NCBI GenBank assembly: GCA_036398095.1
Contig: DASWHR010000118.1
Span: 1 to 13,851 of the forward strand
Length of the DNA stretch: 13,851 nucleotides
From: DASWHR01 sp036398095
GTDB taxonomy: Bacteria > Actinomycetota > AC-67
Reading direction: 5' to 3'
Both the position numbers and the translations under genes were made by a program. Positions 5,685-13,276 of the stretch are shown one piece after another. How positions within the stretch are numbered: the stretch's first letter is position 1; the number at the start of each line of letters is the position of its first letter. The notes under the pieces were generated by a model, which was given only the letters and a program-made list of their open reading frames with translations, made no database searches and was not told where the DNA came from.

Positions 5685-8678
5685 ATGTTCGCCGGAACCA
5701 ATCGCACGCGGCGTTCGATCGTCGCGGCACTGATTCTCTCGCTGGCGACGGCGATGTTTGCGCCGCGCACGGCCCGCGCCGCCGCCGGCGACATCTTCGT
5801 CTACAGCGGCAACGGTGCGCTCAACGAAGGCTACTCGGCGTTCGCCGCCGCCGCGGGACGAACGCTCACGGTCTCATCGGCTCTGCCGGCCGACCTCGCC
5901 GGATTGGAATGCGTGATCCTTCCGGTCAACGCGAGCGCGTTCAGCGCGGCGCAGAAAACGGTCCTGTCCGACTACGTTCGCGCCGGCGGAACGCTGATCG
6001 CGATCGCCGAACATAGCGGCTTTGCCGGCGCAATCGCGACGATGAGCGACTTGTCCGCGAGCCTCGGCAGCGCGATGTCGGTCGTCTCCGACGCGATCGA
6101 TTCCGACTTTCACACCACGACATCGATCGATTCGGACGCGCTGACGGACCGGATGACGTCCTATGTGTATGCGGCCGCGTCGCGTGTCAGCATCGCCGGT
6201 TCGGCGCGCAGCCTGATCCGCACACAAACCGGCGGGCAGACCTTCATCGGCGCGCAGATCCTCGGCGCCGGGACGTTCGTGTTGTCGGGCGACTCGAACG
6301 GGCTGTCGGACAACTCGCACGACGGGTACACCGGCCCTGCGAGCAATCCCGAGTTCGCGGAGAACCTGTGCGGCGGCTCGACGGCCATCTTGACGCCGGT
6401 CATCTTCCTGCACGGCATCATGGGCGCGTATCTGAAGAACACCGGCAACGGCGAAGAGAAATGGCCGCAGGCGGGGACCACGGCGCGGGACCTCAGCGAC
6501 GATCATCTCAATGTGCTGCGGCTCGGTCCCGACGGACGCACGCCGCTTCACCCCGAGAATCCCGACTATCAGATCGGCGTCATGGGCGAGCGCGGAATCG
6601 AAGGGATCATCGGTGAGATCGCCGCCTGCATCATCATCTGCTTCCGCGCGGACGCGTATCAGGAAACCTTCGACATTTTGGCCGGTCACGGCTACCGGCG
6701 CGGACGGACGCTGTTTCCGTTCGCCTACGACTTCCGCAAGTCGGCGGCGTTCAACGCCGACCTGCTGCTGGCCAAGATCGACGAGGTCCGCGCACAGACC
6801 GGCAAGCCGAAGGTCAACATCATCGCCCATTCGCAAGGCGGCCTGGTCACGCGCGCGATGCTCGACACTGCCGGATCCATCGGGAAGGTACACCGTGTCG
6901 TGACGCTCGGCACGCCGTATTTGGGCGCGACGCAGTCGATCGGCGTGCTCGACTACAAAGAGCCGTGCAAAGCGAAGGAGATCTTCGGCAAGTGCACGCT
7001 CAACCGGAACAAGGCGCAAGAGGTCGCGACCAATTGGCCGGGATTCTTGGAGCTGCTTCCGTCGCGCGCGTTCCATAGCGCGTTCGGATCGCCGATCTAC
7101 TCGTATCGCGATGACGACGGCGACGGGGCACGAGACGAGTGGCACACGCCGGCGGAGGTTCGCGACACGCTCGCCGACCGGAATCTTGCGCTTATCGATC
7201 AGGCGCAGGCGTTCCACGACGGCCTCGATTTCTTCGCGCCGGCCGACTCGTCCGTCGAACTGACCCGGATCGTCGGGACCGGCATCCCCACGATCACGCA
7301 GATTCAGTTCTATTCGAAGGAGCACTGCAGCGGCTACCTGTGGTGGCGGGACTGCGAAATCCGAGACGCGTGGCAGTTCGCCTACGCGACCGGCGACGAA
7401 ACGGTGCCGCTGAACTCGGCGAGCTTGTACAACCGCGATCTGGGCTTCGACTTTCGCGGCGGCGCGCCGAACCTTTATTCGGTCGGCGTGTCGCACGGCA
7501 ACCTGGTCAAGGACCGCAACGTGATGGACTTCGTGGCGGCGTACCTGGCGGATCCGGTGGACGCCGGCGCGCCGGCAGGCTCGGCGCTGACGTCGGGGTC
7601 GGTCGACGCTGAGGCCGAACCGGGCGACGGGCTGTTCGACGAGCCGGCGCCGCTGAGCGGAATCGAGGTGACCGTCGGCGGCGCGGTCGCCGGCGGCGTG
7701 ACCGACCCGGCCGGCAACGTGCTCGGTCTTTTGGATCCGGCCGCCGGCGTCGATGCCTCCGACGTTCCCGGTGCAAGCCTGTTCGGCGGCGACGGCGAGC
7801 AGACCTACTTCTTCACCGGCGACGACGCCTACACCGGGCGCTGGACCGCGGCCGGCGACGGCGAGATCGCGCTGCGCATTCGCCGCTACGACAGCGACTC
7901 GATCGCCGAGACGACCGTGACGCCGCGCGTGTCGCTGAGCGAAGGCGCCGTGGTCACGATGGGCTTCGACGGGTCGCCGGACTTGGGCGCGTTGTCGATT
8001 GCAGTGGACGACGACGCCGACGGCGCGGCGGACCGGACGGTCGCGTTCAAGCCGCCGGTCACAGGGGACGCCGCCGCCGACGCGATCGCGCCGGCCACGC
8101 AGGTCACCGTCGAGCGGTTCACCGATGAGCAGGGCCGGCGGATGGCGCGCATCATCGCGCTCGCCACCGACGAGGGATCGGGCGTGGACCGGATCGAGTA
8201 TGCGCTGGACGCGACCGAGCAGCAGGGGCTCTACAGCGCGCCGCTCGTCGTCGAAGCCAAGGGCGAAGTCTTCTTGCGGGCGATCGACCGTGTCGGCAAC
8301 GTCGAAGCGCCGTATCAGGCGATCACGCTCGACGACTTCCCCGGACGCATGCGCGACGTCCGCGAGTTCGCGCGGCCCGAGCCGGTCGCGCAGGTGCAAG
8401 GCTTCGTGGACTACGCCGCCGACGTCGACTGGATCGGCGTCGATGTGAACGGCGGGTACCATTCGTTCGTGATGGCGACCCCGGCCGCGGACTTCGATCT
8501 TGCGCTCTACGACGAGCAGGGAAGCGAGATCTGGCTGGGCAACAACCGCGGCGCCGGCCCGGAGGCGGTTGTGTTGAACCTCGCCGCGGGCCGCTACTTC
8601 TTGCGCATCACCGGCGCCGGCGGCGCTTTCGACGAGGCGAATCCGTATCGGATCGTCCTGGCGAGGCTGCAGCCGTAG
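5685..8678 (+). CDS. Secreted LCAT-like lipase/acyltransferase with amidotransferase-like N-terminal and PPC-like C-terminal domains
   Basis: This start gives 997 residues with a signal peptide (cleavage near ARA, about residue 32); GGGGGGAA at 5673-5680 precedes it, and the upstream GTG 5655 lies before the predicted transcript start. Residues about 35-225 resemble a class I glutamine-amidotransferase-like fold without an obvious catalytic triad. The alpha/beta hydrolase core begins with the oxyanion motif HGIMG (H243) and has the nucleophile in AHSQGG (S383), aspartate in GDETVPLNS (D571) and histidine in SHGNLV (H604). This is the order and spacing of the LCAT/PDAT group, which hydrolyses or transfers acyl chains of lipids. 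An acidic linker, an Ig-like bacterial beta domain (about 793-886, with DEGSGVDRIEYALD) and a PPC-like domain (about 895-995) follow. It probably acts on lipids or esters outside the cell; the substrate is unknown. Its stop overlaps the next start. Confidence 0.85.
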   Translation: MFAGTNRTRRSIVAALILSLATAMFAPRTARAAAGDIFVYSGNGALNEGYSAFAAAAGRTLTVSSALPADLAGLECVILPVNASAFSAAQKTVLSDYVRAGGTLIAIAEHSGFAGAIATMSDLSASLGSAMSVVSDAIDSDFHTTTSIDSDALTDRMTSYVYAAASRVSIAGSARSLIRTQTGGQTFIGAQILGAGTFVLSGDSNGLSDNSHDGYTGPASNPEFAENLCGGSTAILTPVIFLHGIMGAYLKNTGNGEEKWPQAGTTARDLSDDHLNVLRLGPDGRTPLHPENPDYQIGVMGERGIEGIIGEIAACIIICFRADAYQETFDILAGHGYRRGRTLFPFAYDFRKSAAFNADLLLAKIDEVRAQTGKPKVNIIAHSQGGLVTRAMLDTAGSIGKVHRVVTLGTPYLGATQSIGVLDYKEPCKAKEIFGKCTLNRNKAQEVATNWPGFLELLPSRAFHSAFGSPIYSYRDDDGDGARDEWHTPAEVRDTLADRNLALIDQAQAFHDGLDFFAPADSSVELTRIVGTGIPTITQIQFYSKEHCSGYLWWRDCEIRDAWQFAYATGDETVPLNSASLYNRDLGFDFRGGAPNLYSVGVSHGNLVKDRNVMDFVAAYLADPVDAGAPAGSALTSGSVDAEAEPGDGLFDEPAPLSGIEVTVGGAVAGGVTDPAGNVLGLLDPAAGVDASDVPGASLFGGDGEQTYFFTGDDAYTGRWTAAGDGEIALRIRRYDSDSIAETTVTPRVSLSEGAVVTMGFDGSPDLGALSIAVDDDADGAADRTVAFKPPVTGDAAADAIAPATQVTVERFTDEQGRRMARIIALATDEGSGVDRIEYALDATEQQGLYSAPLVVEAKGEVFLRAIDRVGNVEAPYQAITLDDFPGRMRDVREFARPEPVAQVQGFVDYAADVDWIGVDVNGGYHSFVMATPAADFDLALYDEQGSEIWLGNNRGAGPEAVVLNLAAGRYFLRITGAGGAFDEANPYRIVLARLQP

Positions 8679-9196
8679 TGACCACGAGCGTTGAGCGCCG
8701 GTCGCGCTGGCTCGCGGCGGTGGCCGGGACGGTCATGGTTGCCATCGCCGGCATCGCGGCCGCGGCCGGCGCGGCGAGCGGTCTGCTCACGGTTCCGTTC
8801 TCCGGCGATTCGACCAGTCCCGGGACGGGCGGTGTCGTGCTGCTCCTTCTCGCCGGCGTGCTGCTGATCGCCGCGCCGTTCGTCGTCGCGAAACTCTCCG
8901 GCGCGCCGCCGCTCAAGACCGGCGTGGGCGCGGTTGTCGTCGCCGCTGCCGTCTATGCGGCCGCGCAAGGGATCGGGGGACGCGCGAGCTGGGCGGACGT
9001 GGTTGCGCTGGCGCTGGGAATCGGGGCGATGGGGATGATCGCGCTGCGGCCGTTGCCGGGAACGATCGCGGCGCGCATCGCAGCGGTCGCGGCATGCGCG
9101 CTCGGCGGTGCGCTCGTGCTGTCGCAGCATCCGGAATACGTCGTGTTCGCGGTGCTGCCGGCGATCGCGCTGGCCGACGAACTCGCTGCGCGCTAA
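8678..9196 (+). CDS. Small polytopic membrane protein, function unknown
   Basis: This gene begins with GTG at 8678-8680, sharing one base with the lipase stop (TAGTG), a sign of translational coupling. The 172-residue product is mostly hydrophobic, with membrane segments at about 11-33, 51-73, 80-98, 104-123, 129-148 and perhaps 153-168, and short loops. I see no enzymatic or transport motif. Because it is translated with a secreted lipase, it may help place, fold, protect against or anchor that enzyme, but this rests on context only. Its TAA overlaps the stop of the convergent gene on the other strand, leaving no intergenic space or terminator. Confidence 0.75.
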   Translation: MTTSVERRSRWLAAVAGTVMVAIAGIAAAAGAASGLLTVPFSGDSTSPGTGGVVLLLLAGVLLIAAPFVVAKLSGAPPLKTGVGAVVVAAAVYAAAQGIGGRASWADVVALALGIGAMGMIALRPLPGTIAARIAAVAACALGGALVLSQHPEYVVFAVLPAIALADELAAR

Positions 9197-11100
9197 CGCC
9201 GCGGGCAGTCGCCGGTGCCGGCCGCGGGGCTTCCGTTGTAGGTGCCGAGCCAGCCGAGCGGCATGCGGCCGTCGCCGCCCGACAGCGCCACGCCCGCGGC
9301 CAACTGCCCGTCGCGGCCGGGCGAGAAGCAGGCTTCCAGCACCGGCACGAACCCGCCGGCCGCCCACGCGCCGACCTGATAGCGCTCGGGCCGGCCGGGC
9401 AGCGCGACCAGGCCGGCCGCGCGCGCGTACGAGCCGTCCGGTCCGACCGTGCCGATATCCACGCGCGCCGGGCTCGGCGGATGGCCTTGCGCGAACGCGA
9501 ACTGCGCCGCCCAATTCAGCGACGTCCGGTCGCTCGACCATGTCGCGCCGGCCAGCGGAACGAACGTGTCGTAGGACGCGGCGAAGACGCCGGCGCGATA
9601 CTCCTCGATCACCGGATGCTCCGCCGAGGTCTCGGGAGCGAACGAGACGCCGGCGACCGGAATGTAGCCGCCCGCGAACGTGCCGGCCGAGGCCATCCAG
9701 GGCCGCATGCCGGCGAAGTCGCCGGCGGCCGCGGCCAGCAGCCACGACGCCAGCGGCGCGTCGCCGTCGTAGGTCGCCCCGACCACCGGCCGGAACTCGC
9801 CGGCCGCCCACGGGCCGGCCGAGATCATCATCTGATGCGCGTAGCGGCCCCCGTCGAAGGAATCCGCGTACGCCGCGCCGGCGAGCGGCAGGAACGAGCC
9901 GTCCAGGTCGAAGGTGCCGATGTCGAGCCGCGCGTCGCCGGCGGTGTCTGATCCCGGGCCGCCCGAGCCGAGGAACTCGCCGGCCCAGGACTCTCCAGGC
10001 TGTCGTTCCATGTGTGTTCGGACGCCGGTCAGCGGCCGGTACTCGCCCGCGTCGAACACTCCGGCGGAGACGAGCCGATGTTCGGCGTCGGGCGGCGCGG
10101 CGTGCGAGGCGTCGGCGCGCGTGCCCGCGATCGGCAGGAACGCGCCTTCGTTCATCGTGCCGATCGTGATCTCGTCACGCTGGCGGCTCGCGAAGACGCC
10201 AAGATTCTCGCCGCCGCGCTCATGGCGTTGCCGCACCACCGCGATCGGCACGTCCGTTCCGGCGGCCGTCGCGCCGGCCGTAACGAACTGTTCGGCCGCG
10301 AACCCGTCGGCCGTCGCGACGCGGCGCACCGTGTCTTCGAAGAACAGGCCGCCGGCGAAGGTCGTGCCGTCCTGCGTGCGCAGCGCCGGGCCGATGCGCA
10401 CGCGCCGGCAGCCGTAGGCGTCGCCGCCTTGTTCGAAGCGGCCGGCCTGCATCACGACGGTGCCCGCCCACACGGCCCGGCCGTCGGCGGAACGCACGAC
10501 GCTCCAGACGTAGAACGGCGGCCGCTCCGCGTAGCCGTGCGGCAGTGGATACGTGCCTTCGTACATCGTAGATTCGCCCAGCCCGAGGCTCCACAGCAGC
10601 ATCGAGGACGGCAGGATCGTGTTGAGCGCGAACGGCGTCGCGTTGCGAAGCGGCGACGTCTGCTCGCCCGCGCGGTCCGAGAGCCAAGCCAGCGCGTCGG
10701 CGGCCGGCGGCCCGTTCTCGAGCACGAAGGCGGGCAGGCGCCGGATGACGTCCGCGTCCTTCAGGTAGGTGCCGTACGTCACCAGGTGCGGGTTGCCCGG
10801 CCAGGGATGCGCGAAGGTGCCCGCGCTTCGCTCGTCGCCGGATTCCGGCTGCAGCGTGGCGGCCGCGAGGTACTCGTATGCCTCGGGAGCGTCGAGCGGG
10901 TCGGCGACGAGAAGCGTGATCGTCTGGTCGCCGTTCGGCTCGGTCCGGACCGGGGCGGTGGGCGAGTCATCGAGGGGTGGCCCGGCTGCCAAGGCCGGGT
11001 CGGGAGCGTCGCAGGACGGGATCGCCGGAGCGGCCACGCCGAAGCCGGCCGCGGCAAGCAAGCCGGCTAGCAAAAGGATCAACGAGCGACGGTTCATCAT
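9193..11100 (-). CDS. Secreted protein with alternating beta-type repeats, function unknown
   Basis: The 635-residue product has an N-terminal signal sequence (MMNRRSLILLLAGLLAAAGF) followed by an Ala/Pro-rich stretch, so it is exported; IPSC at 27-30 is a poor lipobox, so lipid anchoring is unlikely. Residues about 50-310 form a domain I do not recognise. From about 313 to 617 the signature (I/A)G-T/V-F..G-F.P-L.GA recurs eight times with alternating short and long spacing (described separately). The few cysteines (30, 231, 591, 632) could make disulphides. Two ATG codons stand side by side at the start; a G-rich run (GGGCGGGGGG) precedes them. The stop overlaps the membrane-protein stop from the opposite strand. 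Beta-propeller-like or adhesin/enzyme-scaffold roles are possible; none is shown. Confidence 0.8.
   Translation of the reverse strand: MMNRRSLILLLAGLLAAAGFGVAAPAIPSCDAPDPALAAGPPLDDSPTAPVRTEPNGDQTITLLVADPLDAPEAYEYLAAATLQPESGDERSAGTFAHPWPGNPHLVTYGTYLKDADVIRRLPAFVLENGPPAADALAWLSDRAGEQTSPLRNATPFALNTILPSSMLLWSLGLGESTMYEGTYPLPHGYAERPPFYVWSVVRSADGRAVWAGTVVMQAGRFEQGGDAYGCRRVRIGPALRTQDGTTFAGGLFFEDTVRRVATADGFAAEQFVTAGATAAGTDVPIAVVRQRHERGGENLGVFASRQRDEITIGTMNEGAFLPIAGTRADASHAAPPDAEHRLVSAGVFDAGEYRPLTGVRTHMERQPGESWAGEFLGSGGPGSDTAGDARLDIGTFDLDGSFLPLAGAAYADSFDGGRYAHQMMISAGPWAAGEFRPVVGATYDGDAPLASWLLAAAAGDFAGMRPWMASAGTFAGGYIPVAGVSFAPETSAEHPVIEEYRAGVFAASYDTFVPLAGATWSSDRTSLNWAAQFAFAQGHPPSPARVDIGTVGPDGSYARAAGLVALPGRPERYQVGAWAAGGFVPVLEACFSPGRDGQLAAGVALSGGDGRMPLGWLGTYNGSPAAGTGDCPRR
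9250..10164 (-). repeat. Four tandem repeats of about 77 residues, each of two unlike halves (protein-level)
   Basis: In the secreted 635-residue protein, short (A) half-units begin near residues 313, 392, 470 and 547 with IGTM, DIGTF, SAGTF and DIGTV. Long (B) half-units begin near 344, 426, 502 and 575 with SAGVF, SAGPW, RAGVF and VGAW. Successive intervals are 31, 48, 34, 44, 32, 45, 28 and 43 residues, so A+B modules are about 79, 78, 77 and 71 long. Each half continues to a P-L/V-x-G-A-like turn, and each B half ends in a second hydrophobic strand. LGTYNG at 618 looks like the start of a ninth, incomplete unit. The pattern implies one A+B module duplicated several times. Confidence 0.7.
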
Positions 11101-11236
11101 CCCCCCGCCCGGAAGGTTCTGCCGCGACCGCCCGATTCCTGCCGTTCGGACCGAATCCGCCGCCGAAAGCTGGAGCAGGGTCAGGCTCGAGCCGCTCGGA
11201 CACGACCGCCCTTTGCTACCATCCCCCTTCGACCTC

Positions 11237-11309
11237 GGGGGTGTAGCTCAGTTGGTAGAGCGCTGCGTTCGCAACGCAGAGGTCGACGGTTCGAATCCGT
11301 TCACCTCCA
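11237..11309 (+). tRNA. tRNA-Ala (anticodon CGC)
   Basis: A complete 73-nt cloverleaf. The acceptor stem GGGGGTG (11237-11243) pairs with CACCTCC (11302-11308), D stem GCTC/GAGC, anticodon stem CTGCG/CGCAG around loop TTCGCAA with anticodon CGC at 11270-11272, a 5-nt variable loop, T arm GACGG-TTCGAAT-CCGTT and discriminator A at 11309. The third acceptor pair is G3-U70, the classic alanine identity element. CCA is not encoded. A TACCAT hexamer at 11217-11222 could be its -10 box. tRNA genes often serve as integration sites, and the DNA to the right is compositionally different, but no second copy of the tRNA 3' end was found inside the window. Confidence 0.97.
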
Positions 11310-11383
11310 CGAGCCTGTTTGCCAGGTAAGACGCGATCAACTGAGCGACGTTGTTCGAACCGCCGACTCAGCGGGGCCAGGGC

Positions 11384-11415
11384 GGGACTGTCCGAAACTT
11401 TGTGTAAGTGCGTGG
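11384..11415. mobile_element. Solitary IS256-like (mutator family) terminal sequence
   Basis: GGGACTGTCCGAAACTTTGT followed by GTAAGTGCG resembles the terminal inverted repeats of IS256/mutator-family insertion sequences, which typically read GG-CTGTCCG-AAA-TTGTGTA. No matching inverted copy and no mutator transposase lie in the window, so at most this is one end left by a lost or decayed element. The match is from memory of the family, not from an alignment. Confidence 0.4.
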
Positions 11416-11561
11416 TCCCGAGGTCCTCGACGACAGGGTCGGGGCACCTGAGTTAGGCACTCCAGGTCATCCGATCGGGCCATGGACAATCGATCGCCGA
11501 GAGCCTAGCGTCACCTCCCGGACGGTGTGTTCCGCTTCGGTGTCAAGCGTCGGAAGGAAGA

Positions 11562-12902
11562 ATGCGTCGATTCGGGTTGTTTCTGGTCCTTGCGACGTTC
11601 ATCAGCGCAAGCCTCCTGAATTGGGGACACTTCAAACCCTTGGCTTCTGATGGCGACGTGCCGACAGGGAGCGGGTCGCGTCACGTGCCGACGCTTCACG
11701 AAGGCTACGCGGCCGTTGCGAAAGACTATCCCGGTTTCGCTGGGGTGTACGTTGACGGCGACGAGCTGATCATTCTGTTTCGCGGAGACCCAAGCGCAAG
11801 TGTCGATCAAGTTCAGGGGAGCGTCGCCGAGCGTCTCGGTGATCAGTCGCTCCGAGAGCTCAGGCCTGCGTACCGGCAAGTCCGATATGACTTCGTGCAA
11901 CTCAGCGAATGGTATTCCAGCATGTTCAGTGAGAGCACGCTCATTCCGGGCCTTGTTTCAGCGGGCATTGATGAGATCAACGGCACAGTCGTTCTTGGCG
12001 TAACGGACGTGTCTGCCGCGGAGTCCATCGCGGTCCAGCAAGCAAAGAAGCACGGCGTGCCGGCGGACGCCCTGTCGCTTGTGCGCCGCGCTCGTCCCTC
12101 CTGGCATGCCGCATGTGTCGTGGAGCCGCCTTCGGGAACCCTTTCCGATTGCTATCGACCAATCGTGGGCGGCATCGAGGTGCGGGCGAGCGATCCGATC
12201 ACGGGAGGGCCTTTGGAGCACGGGAAATGCACCCTCGGCTTCATCGCCGTAAAACTCAATCTCACCAGAGGCTTCGTCACGAACGCCCACTGCACGAAGA
12301 CCCCCGGGATCGTCGATGGGATTGGAACACCATTCGGCCAACAGTACGCGAGTGAATATGCGGGTCGCGAAACCCAAGACCCTGCGTTCTTTCAAGGAGG
12401 CGCGGGTGATCCATATTGCACGGATCCTTCCGCGCTCTGTCGATACAGCGACGCAGCATTCATCACCAAATCGTCCGACGTCACAGATCAACTTGGCAGG
12501 ATCGCGTGGGCACAGCAAGGGTCCACCACTTGGAATGGCACTTCCAAATTTCAAATCACGGGCACGGCGGGAATTGTTTCCGGGCAGACCCTGCGACTGG
12601 TTGGAATCACGTCGGGCAATGCAAGCGGGACGGTGTTGCAGGCACCCAACAACTGTGTCACCATCTATCACGGATTCTATAGTGGGGCCCATCACTGGCT
12701 CGTCTGTCAGGCCGTGCTGGGTCTCACTACCGCCGATGGAGACAGCGGTTCGCCTGTGTTCGCCTTGGGTCAGAACGGAGCGGTAACCCTCAAAGGCATC
12801 GCTTGGGGAGGATCGCCGGGTGTGACGTTTGTGAGTGCGATCGGCGGGGTCACGCGCTGGACCGACCTCGGCCCCCTGTACGTGTGCGTAACGTCCTGCT
12901 GA
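11562..12902 (+). CDS. Secreted trypsin-like serine protease (S1 family) with pro-region
   Basis: This 446-residue protein starts at an ATG preceded by GGAAGGAAG (11552-11560). It has an N-terminal signal/anchor segment (about 4-20). Residues about 45-175 resemble the two-part pro-regions of alpha-lytic protease and streptogrisin precursors (for example GIDEINGTVVLGV), which help fold and keep the enzyme inactive. The chymotrypsin-fold domain shows the catalytic triad: H243 in TNAHC, D297 in YSDAAF and S395 in GDSGSP. Many cysteines, including C-terminal CVTSC, suggest disulphides and an extracellular site. It should be a secreted endopeptidase; specificity cannot be read safely. Its DNA has clearly more A/T and less biased third positions than the genes to its left, and it lies between a tRNA and insertion-sequence-like fragments, suggesting horizontal acquisition. 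Confidence 0.9.
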   Translation: MRRFGLFLVLATFISASLLNWGHFKPLASDGDVPTGSGSRHVPTLHEGYAAVAKDYPGFAGVYVDGDELIILFRGDPSASVDQVQGSVAERLGDQSLRELRPAYRQVRYDFVQLSEWYSSMFSESTLIPGLVSAGIDEINGTVVLGVTDVSAAESIAVQQAKKHGVPADALSLVRRARPSWHAACVVEPPSGTLSDCYRPIVGGIEVRASDPITGGPLEHGKCTLGFIAVKLNLTRGFVTNAHCTKTPGIVDGIGTPFGQQYASEYAGRETQDPAFFQGGAGDPYCTDPSALCRYSDAAFITKSSDVTDQLGRIAWAQQGSTTWNGTSKFQITGTAGIVSGQTLRLVGITSGNASGTVLQAPNNCVTIYHGFYSGAHHWLVCQAVLGLTTADGDSGSPVFALGQNGAVTLKGIAWGGSPGVTFVSAIGGVTRWTDLGPLYVCVTSC

Positions 12903-13276
12903 TCCGTCCCGGCTAGCAAGAGCAGGCAAACTCGCGCAATCGCCTGATCGAACGAACCCGTCCCTTGCTGAGCGATGTGACACCTCCCCCGCCCAGTTTG
13001 AGATTGTCCCCTGCCCCGTTAAGCCTGAAGTGGCGGCACTCCGCCCGTGATAGACACGGGGTGGGACCTGCGCAGGTACACGTCTCGTTGGCTGAGCTTG
13101 CGGGTCGGACGGTGGAGTTGACCCGCTACGGAGGACACTCTGATGCTGGTATTTCCAGCGGAAGGGAGTCACCGTGATGATACTGCCCGGTTCGGAGTCC
13201 TAGAGGTGTCGAAGTTTCTCGAAGTGATTCCGCAGCGGGAAGTACAGGAACGGTCTGCGGCTCGTCCATGCTTTAG
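12903..13276. other. Gene-free region with possible insertion-sequence debris
   Basis: No supported gene in 374 bases. Around 12976-13016, TGACACCTCCCCCGCCC followed by GTTTGAGATTGTCCCC recalls the TGTCCC-containing ends of IS21/IS481-type elements, but no transposase follows. A 6-bp hairpin CCCGTG/CACGGG lies at 13044-13060 without a T-tract. GGAGG about 10 nt before ATG 13143 opens a frame that runs antisense through the methyltransferase to the window end; its first 45 codons match nothing I recognise, so I do not call it a gene. Composition resembles the S1 protease region rather than the left side. Confidence 0.35.

Noticed and set aside
2347..5730. Very long open frame (1127 codons) antisense to the M36 protease
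   Set aside because: Arg/His/Asp-rich composition typical of a GC-rich shadow frame; no domain or signal seen, and the sense strand encodes a clear M36 enzyme.
5874..8462. 862-codon open frame antisense to the lipase
   Set aside because: Low-complexity Arg/Val/Ala shadow of the sense gene, which has a complete catalytic triad.
8594..9811. 405-codon minus-strand frame overlapping the membrane protein and the repeat protein
   Set aside because: Highly Arg/Gly-rich, with no recognisable domain; it is an alternative frame of the repeat-protein gene.
11958..13172. 404-codon frame antisense to the S1 protease
   Set aside because: No recognisable motif; it covers a sense gene with an intact His/Asp/Ser triad, so it is probably a shadow frame.
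11237..13276. Possible att duplication of the tRNA-Ala 3' end marking an integrated element
   Set aside because: Only 7-8 nt matches (CACCTCC, TCACCTCC) to the tRNA 3' end occur to the right, too short to call, and there is no integrase gene in the window.
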